A stretch of DNA of 64,000 nucleotides, taken from assembly GCF_027947575.1 (NCBI RefSeq), contig NZ_CP116256.1, positions 8,184,001 through 8,248,000 of the forward strand. The letters run 5' to 3'. Under the pieces are notes generated by a model, which saw nothing but the letters and a program-made list of their open reading frames with translations, searched no databases and was not told the DNA's origin. Source of the DNA: Streptomyces rubrogriseus. Its GTDB lineage: Bacteria; Actinomycetota; Actinomycetes; Streptomycetales; Streptomycetaceae. Both the position numbers and the translations under genes were made by a program. Shown piece by piece: positions 17,243-25,578 of the stretch; the first letter of the stretch is position 1; each line of letters opens with the position of its first letter.

Positions 17243-17653
17243 CTAACCGCGCCCGGGAGCGCTGCTGCCCTCGTACGAGCCGAGGCCCTCGATCAGGGCG
17301 ACGAGGGCCGGGTCCCCCGCGAAGCGCTCGGCGTGGATCTGCCGGATGCGGTCGCCGGTGGCCGGGTCCTCGTCGTCGGTCAGGTCGTGGGAGACCATGT
17401 GCCGCACCAGCGGCAGCCCGATCTCGTCGACCCGCCGGTGCAGCGGGGCGTGCATGTACGCCCGGTAGCCCTCGATGTCCTCGACGGCGAACATCGCTCC
17501 GTAGTCGAAGTCGCCGCCCACGTCGCGGCCGACCGTCCAGTACGTGACGGCATCGATCTCGCGCCCCATCCTGCGGAGCATCTCAAGGGCTTCCTCGACC
17601 TTGTCCCGGGGTGCGTCGGGTCGCATGGCAAGGCGGATCTGGTGGTGAATCAC
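17243..17653 (-). CDS. Dabb-family (stress-responsive alpha/beta barrel) protein
   Basis: The product has 136 residues. It starts with IHHQIRLAMRPDAPRDKVEEALEM and contains YWTVGRDVGGDFDYGAMFAVED and YRAYMHAPLHRRVDEIGLPLV, the pattern of the dimeric ferredoxin-like Dabb fold. Members range from stress proteins to cyclases, and no reaction can be assigned. GTG 17653 has GGGGAGA eight bases upstream. A TTG at 17692 is open but poor. A TATAAC-like -10 lies about 50 bases upstream in the 112-bp gap shared with the divergent trmB. Confidence 0.8.
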   Translation of the reverse strand: MIHHQIRLAMRPDAPRDKVEEALEMLRRMGREIDAVTYWTVGRDVGGDFDYGAMFAVEDIEGYRAYMHAPLHRRVDEIGLPLVRHMVSHDLTDDEDPATGDRIRQIHAERFAGDPALVALIEGLGSYEGSSAPGRG

Positions 17654-17750
17654 GGTGTCTCTCCCCACGGGCACGACTGTCGCTTCAGCCAATCGCTTAC
17701 GTTATAGACTCTAACTACATCTACAGGCAGTCGCAACCACGTGCGCGGTC

Positions 17751-17756
17751 TAAAAT
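17751..17756 (+). promoter_or_regulatory. -10 element (TAAAAT) of a probably leaderless trmB mRNA
   Basis: TAAAAT ends nine bases before the GTG start of trmB. No ribosome-binding sequence lies between them. Transcription should begin at or within two or three bases of the start codon, giving a leaderless message, which is common in Streptomyces. Confidence 0.5.
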
Positions 17757-17765
17757 CGACGCATT

Positions 17766-18581
17766 GTGTCTGACTCCCACCACACCCCCGAGGCCGCATC
17801 CGCCTCCCTGCGGCACGTCCGCGCCAAGGGCGAGCCCCGCTTCCCCGACGGGCCGAAGGCCGATCCCGCCGGGTCGCACTTCGAGCGGCGGATCCGCAGC
17901 TTCCAGCCCCGGCGGAGCCGGGTGACCGCCGGGCAGGCGGACGCGCTGCAACGGCTGTGGCCGGTATGGGGCCTGGACATCGACGGCCGGCGGGTCGTCG
18001 ACCTCCCCGAACTCTTCGGCAACGCCCGCCCCGTCGTCCTGGAGGTCGGCTTCGGCATGGGCGAGGCCACCGCCCGGATGGCCGCCGCCGACCCGGACAC
18101 CAACATCCTCGCCGCCGACGTCCACACCCCCGGCCAGGGCAACCTGCTCGGCCTCGCGGAGCGACGGGAGCTGTCCAACATCCGGGTGGCCAACGGCGAC
18201 GCGATCATCCTGCTGCGCGAGATGCTCGCCCCCGACTCCCTCGCCGGGCTGCGCGTCTACTTCCCCGACCCGTGGCCGAAGAAGCGGCACCACAAGCGCC
18301 GGCTGATCCAGCCGGAGTTCCTGACCCTGGCCGCGACCCGGCTCGCTCCGGGGGCCGTGGTGCACTGCGCCACCGACTGGGAGCCGTACGCCGAGCAGAT
18401 GCTCGACGTGCTGAGCGCGCACCCCGACTTCGAGAACACCGTGCCCGGCGGCGGATTCGCGCCACGCCCCGAGCACCGGCCGCTGACCCGTTTCGAGGGC
18501 CAGGGACTGGACAAGGGACATGTGGTGAACGACCTGCTCTTCCGTCGCGTACAGCACAAGGAGCCGCTCCCCAACGGTTAG
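17766..18581 (+). CDS. trmB: tRNA (guanine-N7)-methyltransferase
   Basis: TrmB makes m7G46 in the variable loop of tRNAs using S-adenosylmethionine. The SAM site is VLEVGFGMGEATARMA with an acidic residue in ILAADVHTPG. The catalytic and tRNA-binding signature YFPDPWPKKRHHKRRL is complete, followed by CATDWEPYAEQM and LTRFEGQG. It has 271 residues with an N-terminal extension of about 40 typical of actinobacteria. The start is GTG 17766 without a ribosome site. The next gene starts ten bases after the stop, suggesting an operon. Confidence 0.95.
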   Translation: MSDSHHTPEAASASLRHVRAKGEPRFPDGPKADPAGSHFERRIRSFQPRRSRVTAGQADALQRLWPVWGLDIDGRRVVDLPELFGNARPVVLEVGFGMGEATARMAAADPDTNILAADVHTPGQGNLLGLAERRELSNIRVANGDAIILLREMLAPDSLAGLRVYFPDPWPKKRHHKRRLIQPEFLTLAATRLAPGAVVHCATDWEPYAEQMLDVLSAHPDFENTVPGGGFAPRPEHRPLTRFEGQGLDKGHVVNDLLFRRVQHKEPLPNG

Positions 18582-18590
18582 GGTCCTGCC

Positions 18591-19982
18591 GTGGCCACCT
18601 GTCCCCCGTATCCGACCCATGTGCACCGGCATACGCACTGGTGGCAGCGGGCCTGGGTCCGTTACGGCGCGCTGATCACCCTGCTCGCGCTCTCCGGCCT
18701 GGTGATCCTGGCCCTGGTGCGCGAACAGACCGGCACACAGGGGTTCCTGGTGGGGCTGGGCCTGGCGGTGCTGCCGGTGCCGCTGCTCATAGCCGCCTTC
18801 CGCTGGCTGGACCGGGTGGACCCCGGCCCCTGGCGGAACCTGCTCTTCTGCTTCGCCTGGGGGGCCTGCGCGGCGGCGCTGATAGCGATCGTCGCCAACA
18901 GCTTCGCGACCCGCTGGATAGCCACCGCGACCGCCGACCCGGCGAGCGCGGACACCCTGGGCGCCACGGTCATAGCGCCGGTCGTCGAGGAGTCCGCCAA
19001 GGCCGCCGCCGTCCTCCTGGTCTTCCTCTTCCGCAGGCGGGACTTCACCGGCATCGTCGACGGCGTGGTCGTCGCCGGGGTCACCGCGACCGGCTTCGCC
19101 TTCACCGAGAACATCCTCTACCTGGGCACCGCCTTCGGCACCGACCAGCTCACCGGCGACAGCGGCATCGCCTCCGTCACCGCGGCGACCTTCTTCGTGC
19201 GGGTCGTGATGTCGCCGTTCGCGCACCCGCTGTTCACCGTGCTCACCGGCATCGGCTTCGGGATCGCCGCGCTCTCGACCGGCCGGCACCGGCTGCGCCG
19301 GGCGCTGCTCCCGCTGGCCGGGCTGCTGCTCGCGATGGGCATGCACGCCCTGTGGAACGGCTCGGCCGCGTTCGGCGAGTACGGCTTCTTCGCCGTGTAC
19401 GCGGCGTTCATGGTGCCGTCCTTCGGCCTGCTGACCTGGCTGGTGATCTGGACCCGGCAGCGCGAACTGGGCACCGTACGGGCCGAGCTGCCCGCGTACG
19501 TCATGGCCGGATGGCTCACGCCCGCGGAGCCGTACGCGCTCGGCTCGATGCGGGCCCGCCGGATCGCCCGGCAGTACGCCCGCCGGCACGCCGGGAAGGA
19601 AGGGGCGCGGGCGGTGGCGCGGTACGAGGCCTGCGCGACCTCGGTGGCGTTCCTGCGGCGGCGGGGCCGCCGGGGCAGGGCGGGCGCCGACTTCGCCGTA
19701 CGGGAGCGGGCGCTGCTGGACGCCCTGTGGCACCTGCGGGACCTCGCCCGCCCGGCCCTGGAGCACGCGGCCCGCGCCACCGCCCCGCCGCCCGTGCCGG
19801 TGCCGCCGTGGGCGTATCCGTACGGCGGGACGCACGGCGCGTACGGCACGCACGGCGCGTACGGCCTCCGTGCGGCATCCGGTCCCCACGCCCCGCAGGT
19901 CCCCTACGCCACACAGGCCCCGCACTATCCGTACGTGCCGCCGTACCAGCCGTACGCCCCGCCCGGCCCGCACTGGCCGTAG
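18591..19982 (+). CDS. PrsW-type intramembrane metalloprotease
   Basis: This polytopic membrane protein of 463 residues has about eight hydrophobic segments. The family's catalytic features are visible: the glutamate pair in APVVEESAKAAAV, FAFTENILYLG, a His in FAHPLFTVLTGIGFG, and GMHALWNGSA. In Bacillus PrsW cleaves an anti-sigma factor within the membrane. A similar regulatory role here is inference, as no substrate is shown. The cytoplasmic tail (~290-463) is Ala/Arg-rich and ends in Tyr/Pro-rich repeats (YGGTHGAYGTHGAYG). The start is GTG 18591, ten bases after trmB. Confidence 0.85.
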   Translation: MATCPPYPTHVHRHTHWWQRAWVRYGALITLLALSGLVILALVREQTGTQGFLVGLGLAVLPVPLLIAAFRWLDRVDPGPWRNLLFCFAWGACAAALIAIVANSFATRWIATATADPASADTLGATVIAPVVEESAKAAAVLLVFLFRRRDFTGIVDGVVVAGVTATGFAFTENILYLGTAFGTDQLTGDSGIASVTAATFFVRVVMSPFAHPLFTVLTGIGFGIAALSTGRHRLRRALLPLAGLLLAMGMHALWNGSAAFGEYGFFAVYAAFMVPSFGLLTWLVIWTRQRELGTVRAELPAYVMAGWLTPAEPYALGSMRARRIARQYARRHAGKEGARAVARYEACATSVAFLRRRGRRGRAGADFAVRERALLDALWHLRDLARPALEHAARATAPPPVPVPPWAYPYGGTHGAYGTHGAYGLRAASGPHAPQVPYATQAPHYPYVPPYQPYAPPGPHWP

Positions 19983-20006
19983 GTCCGCGACGCGACGGCC
20001 GGCCGC

Positions 20007-20951
20007 TCAGGCGGACGCCCGGGTGAGCCTCCCGATCTCGTCCTCCGTCAGGCTCAGCTCGGCCACGCCCAGCAGCGCCGGCAGCTGTTCCACCGTGCGC
20101 GCGGAGGCGATCGGCGCCGCCACCGTCGGCCGGGCGGCCAGCCAGGCGAGGGCGACCGTGGCGACGGGAGCCTCGTGGGCCGCGGCGATCTCGTCCAGGG
20201 CGGCCAGCACCCGGCGGCCCCGCTCGGTCTCCAGGTGCCTGGCGGCACCGCCCGCCCGCGGGCTGTCCACCTCCGTGCCGGGCCGGTACTTGCCGGTGAG
20301 GAAGCCGGCCGCGAGGGCGTAGTACGGCACGGCGGCGAGACCCGCCTGCTCGGCGAGGTCGCGCAGTTCGCCCTCGTACGTGTCGCGGGAGACCAGGTTG
20401 TAGTGCGGCTGGAGGGCGACGTACCGGGCCAGGCCCTCGCGGTCGGAGAACTCCAGGGACGCCGCGAGCCGTTCGGCGGAGATGTTGGAGGCGGCGATGT
20501 GCCGCACCTTGCCGGCCTTCACCAGTTCGTCGAGCGCGCCGACGATCTCCTCGACCGGCACCTCGGGCTTGTCGAAGTGGGTGTAGTACAGGTCGATGTG
20601 ATCGGTGCCCAGGCGGCGCAGCGAGGCGTCGGCCGCGGCCTTGATGTTCGCGGCGGACAGGCCCGGGTACTCGGGGTGCTGGCTGACCTTGGTGGCGAGG
20701 ACGACGTCATCCCGGTTGCCGCGGGCCGCGAACCACTCGCCGAGCACGGTCTCGGACTCGCCGCCGCTGTTGCCGTCGACCCAGGCGGAGTAGGAGTCGG
20801 CGGTGTCGACGAAGTTGCCGCCGGCCGCCGTGTAGGCGTCCAGGACGGCGAAGGACCGGTCCCGGTCGGCGGTCCAGCCGAAGACGTTGCCGCCGAGGGC
20901 GAGGGGGAAGACCTCGAGGTCGGAGGAGCCGAGCTTGCGCAGAGAAGTCAT
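20007..20951 (-). CDS. aldo/keto reductase
   Basis: The 314-residue NADPH-dependent (alpha/beta)8 oxidoreductase starts MTSLRKLGSSDLEVFPLALG. The catalytic tetrad region is visible: Asp in NFVDTADSYS with Tyr four residues on, Lys in LATKVSQHP, and His in DLYYTHFDKP. The C-terminal cofactor signature appears in ALAWLAARPTVAAPIASARTVEQL. The substrate is unknown. It resembles the YajO/Tas-like group of oxidoreductases. ATG 20951 has GAG nearby. The open frame upstream of it is Pro/Arg noise. It is convergent with the PrsW-like gene. Confidence 0.92.
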   Translation of the reverse strand: MTSLRKLGSSDLEVFPLALGGNVFGWTADRDRSFAVLDAYTAAGGNFVDTADSYSAWVDGNSGGESETVLGEWFAARGNRDDVVLATKVSQHPEYPGLSAANIKAAADASLRRLGTDHIDLYYTHFDKPEVPVEEIVGALDELVKAGKVRHIAASNISAERLAASLEFSDREGLARYVALQPHYNLVSRDTYEGELRDLAEQAGLAAVPYYALAAGFLTGKYRPGTEVDSPRAGGAARHLETERGRRVLAALDEIAAAHEAPVATVALAWLAARPTVAAPIASARTVEQLPALLGVAELSLTEDEIGRLTRASA

Positions 20952-21087
20952 GTACGGACTCAACGACCGCACCGGAGCGGGCGATTCCGGCAGGCGCGCA
21001 AAATCCCCGCAAACCGGCAGCCCTGGCGTCGGGGGGTCGCCGTCAGGACCGCCGGGGATCAGCGGGGCGCGTCGAAGGCGGGGCGGA

Positions 21088-22131
21088 TCAGGGGGTGAGC
21101 CCCTTGCTCTGCAGCCAGGCCATCGGGTCGATGCCGGTGCCGCCGTCGGTGTGGACCTCGAGGTGGAGGTGGGCGCCGGTGACGTTGCCGGTGGCGCCGA
21201 CGCGGCCGATGACGTCACCGGTGGCGACCTTCTGGCCGACGCTGACGTTGATGGAGGACTGGTGCGCGTACCAGAGCTCGGTGCCGTCGTCGAGGGTGAG
21301 CACCGTCTTGTAGCCGTACGACCCGTCCCAGCCGGCCGACGTGATGGTGCCGCTGTGCACAGCCTTGAGCAGCGTGCCCGTGGGGGCGGCGAAGTCGAGG
21401 CCGGTGTGGTGACCGGAGGACCAGAGGGAGCCGGCCTGGTTGAACGTGGAGGAGATCGTGTACGAGGAGGTCGGCAGCGTGTACTGCTTGGCCAGCTTCG
21501 CGAGCCGTTCGGCCTCGGCCTTCTTCGCGGCCTCCTCCTCCGCCTTCTTCTTGGCGGCGGCGGCCTTCTCCTCGGCCTCCTTCTCCGCCTTGGCGGCGGC
21601 TTCCGCGGCCTTCTTCTCCGCCGCGGCGGCGGCCTCGGCGGCGGCCTTGGTCTCGACCTGCGCCTGCTGCTGCTCGGCCTGCGCCATGATCCGGGCCCGC
21701 AGCGACTCGCCGGCGCCGGTGGTGTCGGTGCCCTCCGCGCTGTCGGCGGCGACCGCCTGGGTGATGCCGCTGAGCGGGGTGGCGGAACCCTCGGGCTCCG
21801 GCTCCTCGTCACCGCCGGGCATGAGCGAGCCCACGTTCGGCAGGTCCGGCATGGAGATGGACACCGGGGGCTTGCCGGTCTGCGCGCTGGCCATGCCGCC
21901 CGCTCCGACGGCGGCTATGACACCGACGCCGAGGACGGTGGAGCTGCGGGCGAGTCCGCCGCGCTGCTTGGCCACGCGGTGCCGGCCGCGTACGGGGCGG
22001 ATGGATTCCGCGGTGGGATTCCACTCCTCCCAGGGACCCTCTTCGGCGCGGTAGCCGTCGTAGCCGAAGGTGTCGGTGCCGTGCCCACTGGGCGCGGACG
22101 GGGCCTCGGGGGCAGGCCGGTTTGACGCCAC
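21088..22131 (-). CDS. M23-family peptidoglycan endopeptidase with coiled coil
   Basis: The 347-residue envelope protein has a cytoplasmic basic N terminus followed by a membrane segment (STVLGVGVIAAVGAGGMASA). An Ala/Glu/Lys coiled coil covers ~140-215 (AEKKAAEAAAKAEKEAEE). The C-terminal LytM/M23 zinc domain has the expected residues: SGHHTGLDFAAPTGT (HxxxD) and GAHLHLEVH (HxH). It should cut peptide cross-links in the cell wall during growth or spore germination. GTG 22131 has AAGGAG upstream. A c-di-AMP riboswitch precedes it, which ties its expression to that second messenger. Confidence 0.93.
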   Translation of the reverse strand: MASNRPAPEAPSAPSGHGTDTFGYDGYRAEEGPWEEWNPTAESIRPVRGRHRVAKQRGGLARSSTVLGVGVIAAVGAGGMASAQTGKPPVSISMPDLPNVGSLMPGGDEEPEPEGSATPLSGITQAVAADSAEGTDTTGAGESLRARIMAQAEQQQAQVETKAAAEAAAAAEKKAAEAAAKAEKEAEEKAAAAKKKAEEEAAKKAEAERLAKLAKQYTLPTSSYTISSTFNQAGSLWSSGHHTGLDFAAPTGTLLKAVHSGTITSAGWDGSYGYKTVLTLDDGTELWYAHQSSINVSVGQKVATGDVIGRVGATGNVTGAHLHLEVHTDGGTGIDPMAWLQSKGLTP

Positions 22132-22156
22132 GTGGGCGTACTCCTTTCCTTCCTTT

Positions 22157-22300
22157 CGCCTACCGGGTTAGCTGACGGGTTCGGAGCAGGAAGGTCTCCT
22201 ACGGGTGTCTGCCGACCGTGTTCCCACGGCGGCATACGCCCGATTCACCCCAATGTGGTGGTTCCCCGGTTCCCTTGCGGGATTCGGCGCGTGCGCACGG
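22157..22300 (-). ncRNA. ydaO-type c-di-AMP riboswitch controlling the M23 peptidase
   Basis: Read on the minus strand, the leader contains the conserved blocks in order: CCGAATCCCGC, GGGAACCGGGGAACCA, TTGGGGTGAATCGGGCG, then CTCCGAACCCGTCAGCTAAC and CCGGTAGGCG, ending 26 bases before the GTG start. This order and wording match the ydaO/yuaA family. In Streptomyces these elements switch off cell-wall hydrolase genes when c-di-AMP is high. The boundaries are approximate. I did not find a separate T-run terminator, so the off-state hairpin is not resolved. Confidence 0.9.
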
Positions 22301-22523
22301 AGCCGCCTTCTGTGACGGCTGGGACGACCGCGCTGCGTTATCGAACGTTAATAGACGCGAGGCTCCGATTCCAAGCCGTTCCTCTTGATCATTACCGAAT
22401 ACGGCCGGGACGTACGCCTCACGACCGGTGAAAACCGGGCGAGTTGACCAGGCCTCGGTATTCCCCTTCGCGGCACTTTCTTCTGACGTTGTATCAGTTG
22501 TTATGCGGAGGGAGGTCGCGCTG
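22301..22523. other. intergenic region with peptidase promoter
   Basis: This 223-bp gap separates the stop of the phosphatase gene (22524) from the riboswitch. Both flanking genes run leftward, so it should contain the promoter for the riboswitch-peptidase transcript. It is less GC-rich than its surroundings. I see no gene. Confidence 0.4.
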
Positions 22524-23768
22524 TCACGGCTCGTGACAATGATCATGGTCGGCGCGCCGGGGACGCCGGACGGCGAGCAGCGCCATGTCGTCCGCCATGC
22601 CGCCCCCGGAGTGCCGGCGCACGTCCTCGGCGAGGGTGTCGAGCAGGGTCGCCGGGTGCGGGAAGACGCGGCCGGCCAGCCGCGCCTGCGGATCGTAGAA
22701 CTCGCCCTTCGCGTCCCGGGCTTCGGTCAGTCCGTCGGTGTAGAGCAGCAGCGTGGCGCCGCCGGGGAAGGCGACCTCCTGCGCCCGGTCGGGCCATACG
22801 CCCAGCTCGCCCATGCCGAGCGGCAGCGCCGACTCCTGGGCGGGCAGCGGGCCGAGGGTTCCGTCGCCGTGGAGGAGCAGGGGCGGCGGATGGCCGCGGT
22901 TGACGATGCGTACGGTGCCGTGGCCGTGCGGGAGTTCGGCGAGGACGGCGGTGGTGAAGCCCTCGAAGGCGTCCAGTCCGTCGCGCCGGGTGCCCTCGCG
23001 CGCCAGCGCCCGCTCCAGGCGCTGCGCCACCGCCTCCAGCGTCGCCTCCTGCTCGGCCGCCTCCCGGAAGGCGCCGATCACGACGGCGACGGCGGCCACC
23101 GCGCCCATGCCCTTGCCGCGCACGTCCCCGACGATCAGCCGGACGCCGCGGGCGCTGTCCTGCACGGCGTACAGGTCGCCGCCGATGAAGGCGTCGGCCT
23201 GCGCGGCCTCGTAGCAGACGGCGATCTCGAAGCCGGCGATCCGCTCGGCGGGTTCGGGCAGGACGGCGCGCTGGGCGGCCTCGGCGATCTCGCGGACGGA
23301 GACGAGGCGCTCGCTGCTGCGGCGGACCATGCCGTTCACGAGGACGGCGAGCACCGCGACCGTCGCGATGGTGATCAGCTCGGTGAGGGAGTCGACGTAG
23401 TGGATGACGCCCTTGCCGAGTTGCAGTCCGATGACCGCGACGACCACGGCGACGCCGGTGAGCGCCGTGCCGCGCCGCGAGTAGAGCGGGGCGGCGACCA
23501 GGGGCGCGGCCGTGTAGAGGGGCCCGGCGGTGAAGTACCTCGGGGTGAAGATGTCGTACAGGATGGCGACGACGATCAGCAGCACGGGGAGCGCGTGCAC
23601 GAAGGTCCGCCCGTACCCGGTCCGCCGGCGTGGCGGTGGCCCGGAGGGCGGCACGGCCGGCGCCTCGTCGCCGAGGCCGAGACCCGGGTCGGGCACGGGG
23701 TCGCCGGGGAGCCGTCCGCCGGCCCTGGCGGCCGCTCCCTCGTCGTCCACGTCACCTGGCCGCACCAC
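22524..23768 (-). CDS. membrane PP2C-type (SpoIIE family) serine phosphatase
   Basis: The product is about 414 residues. After a Pro-rich N terminus come four or five membrane segments (ALPVLLIVVAILYDIF, LVAAPLYSRRG, ITIATVAVLAVLVNGM). The cytoplasmic PP2C domain of the RsbU/SpoIIE type follows (FIGGDLYAVQDSARG, IVGDVRGKGMGAVA, LLLYTDGLTEARD, DDMALLAVRR). It probably dephosphorylates an anti-sigma antagonist, and the signal sensed by the membrane part is unknown. GTG 23768 (or 23765) follows GGGAG. Longer frames would run through the tRNA-fMet gene and its terminator and are rejected. It is the second PP2C enzyme in this window. Confidence 0.85.
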   Translation of the reverse strand: MVRPGDVDDEGAAARAGGRLPGDPVPDPGLGLGDEAPAVPPSGPPPRRRTGYGRTFVHALPVLLIVVAILYDIFTPRYFTAGPLYTAAPLVAAPLYSRRGTALTGVAVVVAVIGLQLGKGVIHYVDSLTELITIATVAVLAVLVNGMVRRSSERLVSVREIAEAAQRAVLPEPAERIAGFEIAVCYEAAQADAFIGGDLYAVQDSARGVRLIVGDVRGKGMGAVAAVAVVIGAFREAAEQEATLEAVAQRLERALAREGTRRDGLDAFEGFTTAVLAELPHGHGTVRIVNRGHPPPLLLHGDGTLGPLPAQESALPLGMGELGVWPDRAQEVAFPGGATLLLYTDGLTEARDAKGEFYDPQARLAGRVFPHPATLLDTLAEDVRRHSGGGMADDMALLAVRRPRRADHDHCHEP

Positions 23769-23892
23769 TCGTCTCCCGCCGCCCCGTACGTCCGCGCCGC
23801 TTGCCGTCCCGCACTCCAGGGTTCCGGGGGCGGGGACGGGCGGCGAGCGGTGAGGGGCCGACCGGATGACACGGGGCACCTGCGGAAACGCA

Positions 23893-23928
23893 CCGAGGGC
23901 CGGAACCCTTTCGGATTCCGGCCCTCGG
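23893..23928 (-). terminator. terminator downstream of tRNA-fMet
   Basis: CCGAGGGCCGGAA (23893-23905) and TTCCGGCCCTCGG (23916-23928) form a 13-bp perfect stem with a ten-base loop, directly downstream of the tRNA on its strand. Confidence 0.8.
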
Positions 23929-23935
23929 CCTTCAG

Positions 23936-24009
23936 TAGCGGGGACAGGATTTGAACCTGCGACCTCTGGGTTATGAGCCCAGCGAGCTACCGAGCTGCTC
24001 CACCCCGCG
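23936..24009 (-). tRNA. tRNA-fMet (CAU), initiator
   Basis: The 74-nt sequence folds as a cloverleaf with anticodon CAT. Two initiator marks are visible: a C1-T72 pair that is not Watson-Crick at the end of the acceptor stem, and three consecutive G-C pairs next to the anticodon loop (GGGCTCATAACCC). The T-loop is GGTTCAAATCC. CCA is not encoded. Confidence 0.95.
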
Positions 24010-24079
24010 TCGTTGTGTTCACCACTGTACGTCATCCCGGGGGCGGAATGCACATCGGTATCTCGGCGCCCCGCTCTCC

Positions 24080-25210
24080 CTACCCCTCCAGGTGGCGGTT
24101 GGGTGCCTTCGCCCGCTGCGCGTACTCGGCCAGTACGACGACGGCGGCACCCGCGGCGGTGAGCACCCCGCTGCCGTCCGCCCCCGCCACGAAGGTGTCC
24201 GGCTCCCGCCAGGCGGTGACGACGCGGCGCACCCCGGCGTCGAGGATGAGCCGGGCGCAGGGCGCGGGCCGGGAGGCCCGGCGGGCACACGGCTCGAGGC
24301 TGCTGTAGACGGTGGCGCGGGCGAGCCGCGGGTCCTCCGGGTCCACCTTGGCGAGCGCGGCCTCCTCGGCGTGCACGACCGGATCACCGCCCTCCCGCGA
24401 GTACCCGCGCGCCAGCTCGCTCCCGTCGGCGGCGACCACGACCGCCCCCACGCTGAACGCGGTGTCCGACGGCGGACACAGCTCGGCCAGCTCGCAGGCG
24501 AGCGCCAGCCAGTGCCGGTCGGCGGCGGCGACGCGGTCACCGGTGCCGGGTGCGGTCGGCAGGTACCGCATCAGCACCACGTCCTCGATCCGCCGCGTCT
24601 CGACCAGCCGCAGCCGCCCGCCCTGGTAGGCGCCGGGCCCGAACAGCCGGGGCGCGGCCGGGTCCCCGACCAGGAGCGGCGCGAGGACGAGCTGAAGCTC
24701 GTCGGCGAGTTCCTGCTGGAGCAGCTGGGTGTGGACGGTCCCGCCCCCTTCGACCATGAGCCGCCGCACCCCCCGCCGGTCGTGCAGGTACTCCAGCGCG
24801 GCGTGCCAGTCGAGGTCCGGCCCCAGGGACACCACATCGGCACCGATCCCGAGCGCGCGGGCCCGCCGGGCACCGTCGTCCGTGGTCAGCAGCACCTTCT
24901 CCCCGCCCGTGTGCCAGAACCGCGCCGCCGGGTCCAGCTCGCCGCTGCCGCTGACGGCGACCTTGAGCGGGTACTCCGCCCGTCCGTCCGCGACCCGCGC
25001 CGCCCGCCGCTCGGCCGAGTTCACCAGCAGCCGCGGATTGTCGGCCCGGACCGTCCCGCCGCCGACCAGGATCGCGTCCACGGAGGCCCGCACCTCGTCG
25101 ACCCGGTCGAAGTCGGCGGGGCTGGAGAGCAGGAGTCGTTCGGGCCCGGTGTCGTCCAGGTATCCGTCGAGGGAGACGGCGGCGGAGAGGAGGACGTGGG
25201 GAAGGGGCAT
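24080..25210 (-). CDS. RibD-like protein with reversed order: reductase then deaminase
   Basis: The 376-residue product resembles both halves of riboflavin enzyme RibD, but in reverse order. Residues 1-225 are the dihydrofolate-reductase-like reductase (HVLLSAAVSLDGYLDD, VDAILVGGGTVRADNPRL, RLMVEGGGTVHTQLL). Residues ~240-365 are the zinc cytidine-deaminase-like domain (VHAEEAAL, SLEPCARRASRPAPCARLI). Canonical RibD has the deaminase first. It may act in riboflavin-type pyrimidine chemistry or on another nucleoside-like substrate. No riboflavin genes are nearby. ATG 25210 has GGAG nine bases upstream. Confidence 0.85.
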   Translation of the reverse strand: MPLPHVLLSAAVSLDGYLDDTGPERLLLSSPADFDRVDEVRASVDAILVGGGTVRADNPRLLVNSAERRAARVADGRAEYPLKVAVSGSGELDPAARFWHTGGEKVLLTTDDGARRARALGIGADVVSLGPDLDWHAALEYLHDRRGVRRLMVEGGGTVHTQLLQQELADELQLVLAPLLVGDPAAPRLFGPGAYQGGRLRLVETRRIEDVVLMRYLPTAPGTGDRVAAADRHWLALACELAELCPPSDTAFSVGAVVVAADGSELARGYSREGGDPVVHAEEAALAKVDPEDPRLARATVYSSLEPCARRASRPAPCARLILDAGVRRVVTAWREPDTFVAGADGSGVLTAAGAAVVVLAEYAQRAKAPNRHLEG

Positions 25211-25278
25211 GGGTGGCACTCCGGGAGGCAGACGGGCGGCGTGTTCCGGCGGGCACACACTAGGCGCCGCTCCCGTTC

Positions 25279-25578
25279 CTACGGTCCACCATGGTCCACG
25301 GACAGGCGCCGCCCCCTCGACTCCGCCACCCGCAGCGCGTCCGCGAGGCACTCGGCCAGACGGATCGCGGTGTAACGGACCTCCGCGTTCGGGGACACCG
25401 GGTCGTCCAGGACGCCGCGCGCCGAGCGGAGTACGTCCAGCCCCTCGGCGAGCTGCCGGACCTCCGTCTCGTCGGCGAGCCGGGACACGAATCCGCTGCC
25501 GTCGCCGGGAGCGAGGAAGCAGGGCTTGCCCTCGGCCGACAGCCAGGGCAGCAGCCGTAGCGCGGTGTGCGGTGTCAT
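25279..25578 (-). CDS. small conserved Streptomyces protein, function unknown
   Basis: The 99-residue product starts MTPHTALRLLPWLSAEGKPC and is rich in Leu/Ala helices (VRQLAEGLDVLRSARGVLDD, YTAIRLAECLADALRVAESR). No membrane segment or catalytic motif is visible. Its ATG overlaps the stop of the upstream gene (TGATG), so the two are translationally coupled. From memory, similar pairs beside a small GntR gene recur in Streptomyces genomes. The in-frame extension further upstream overlaps that partner gene and is rejected. Confidence 0.7.
   Translation of the reverse strand: MTPHTALRLLPWLSAEGKPCFLAPGDGSGFVSRLADETEVRQLAEGLDVLRSARGVLDDPVSPNAEVRYTAIRLAECLADALRVAESRGRRLSVDHGGP

Noticed and set aside
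23769..24290. N-terminal extension of the membrane PP2C phosphatase
   Set aside because: It would translate through tRNA-fMet and its terminator on the same strand.
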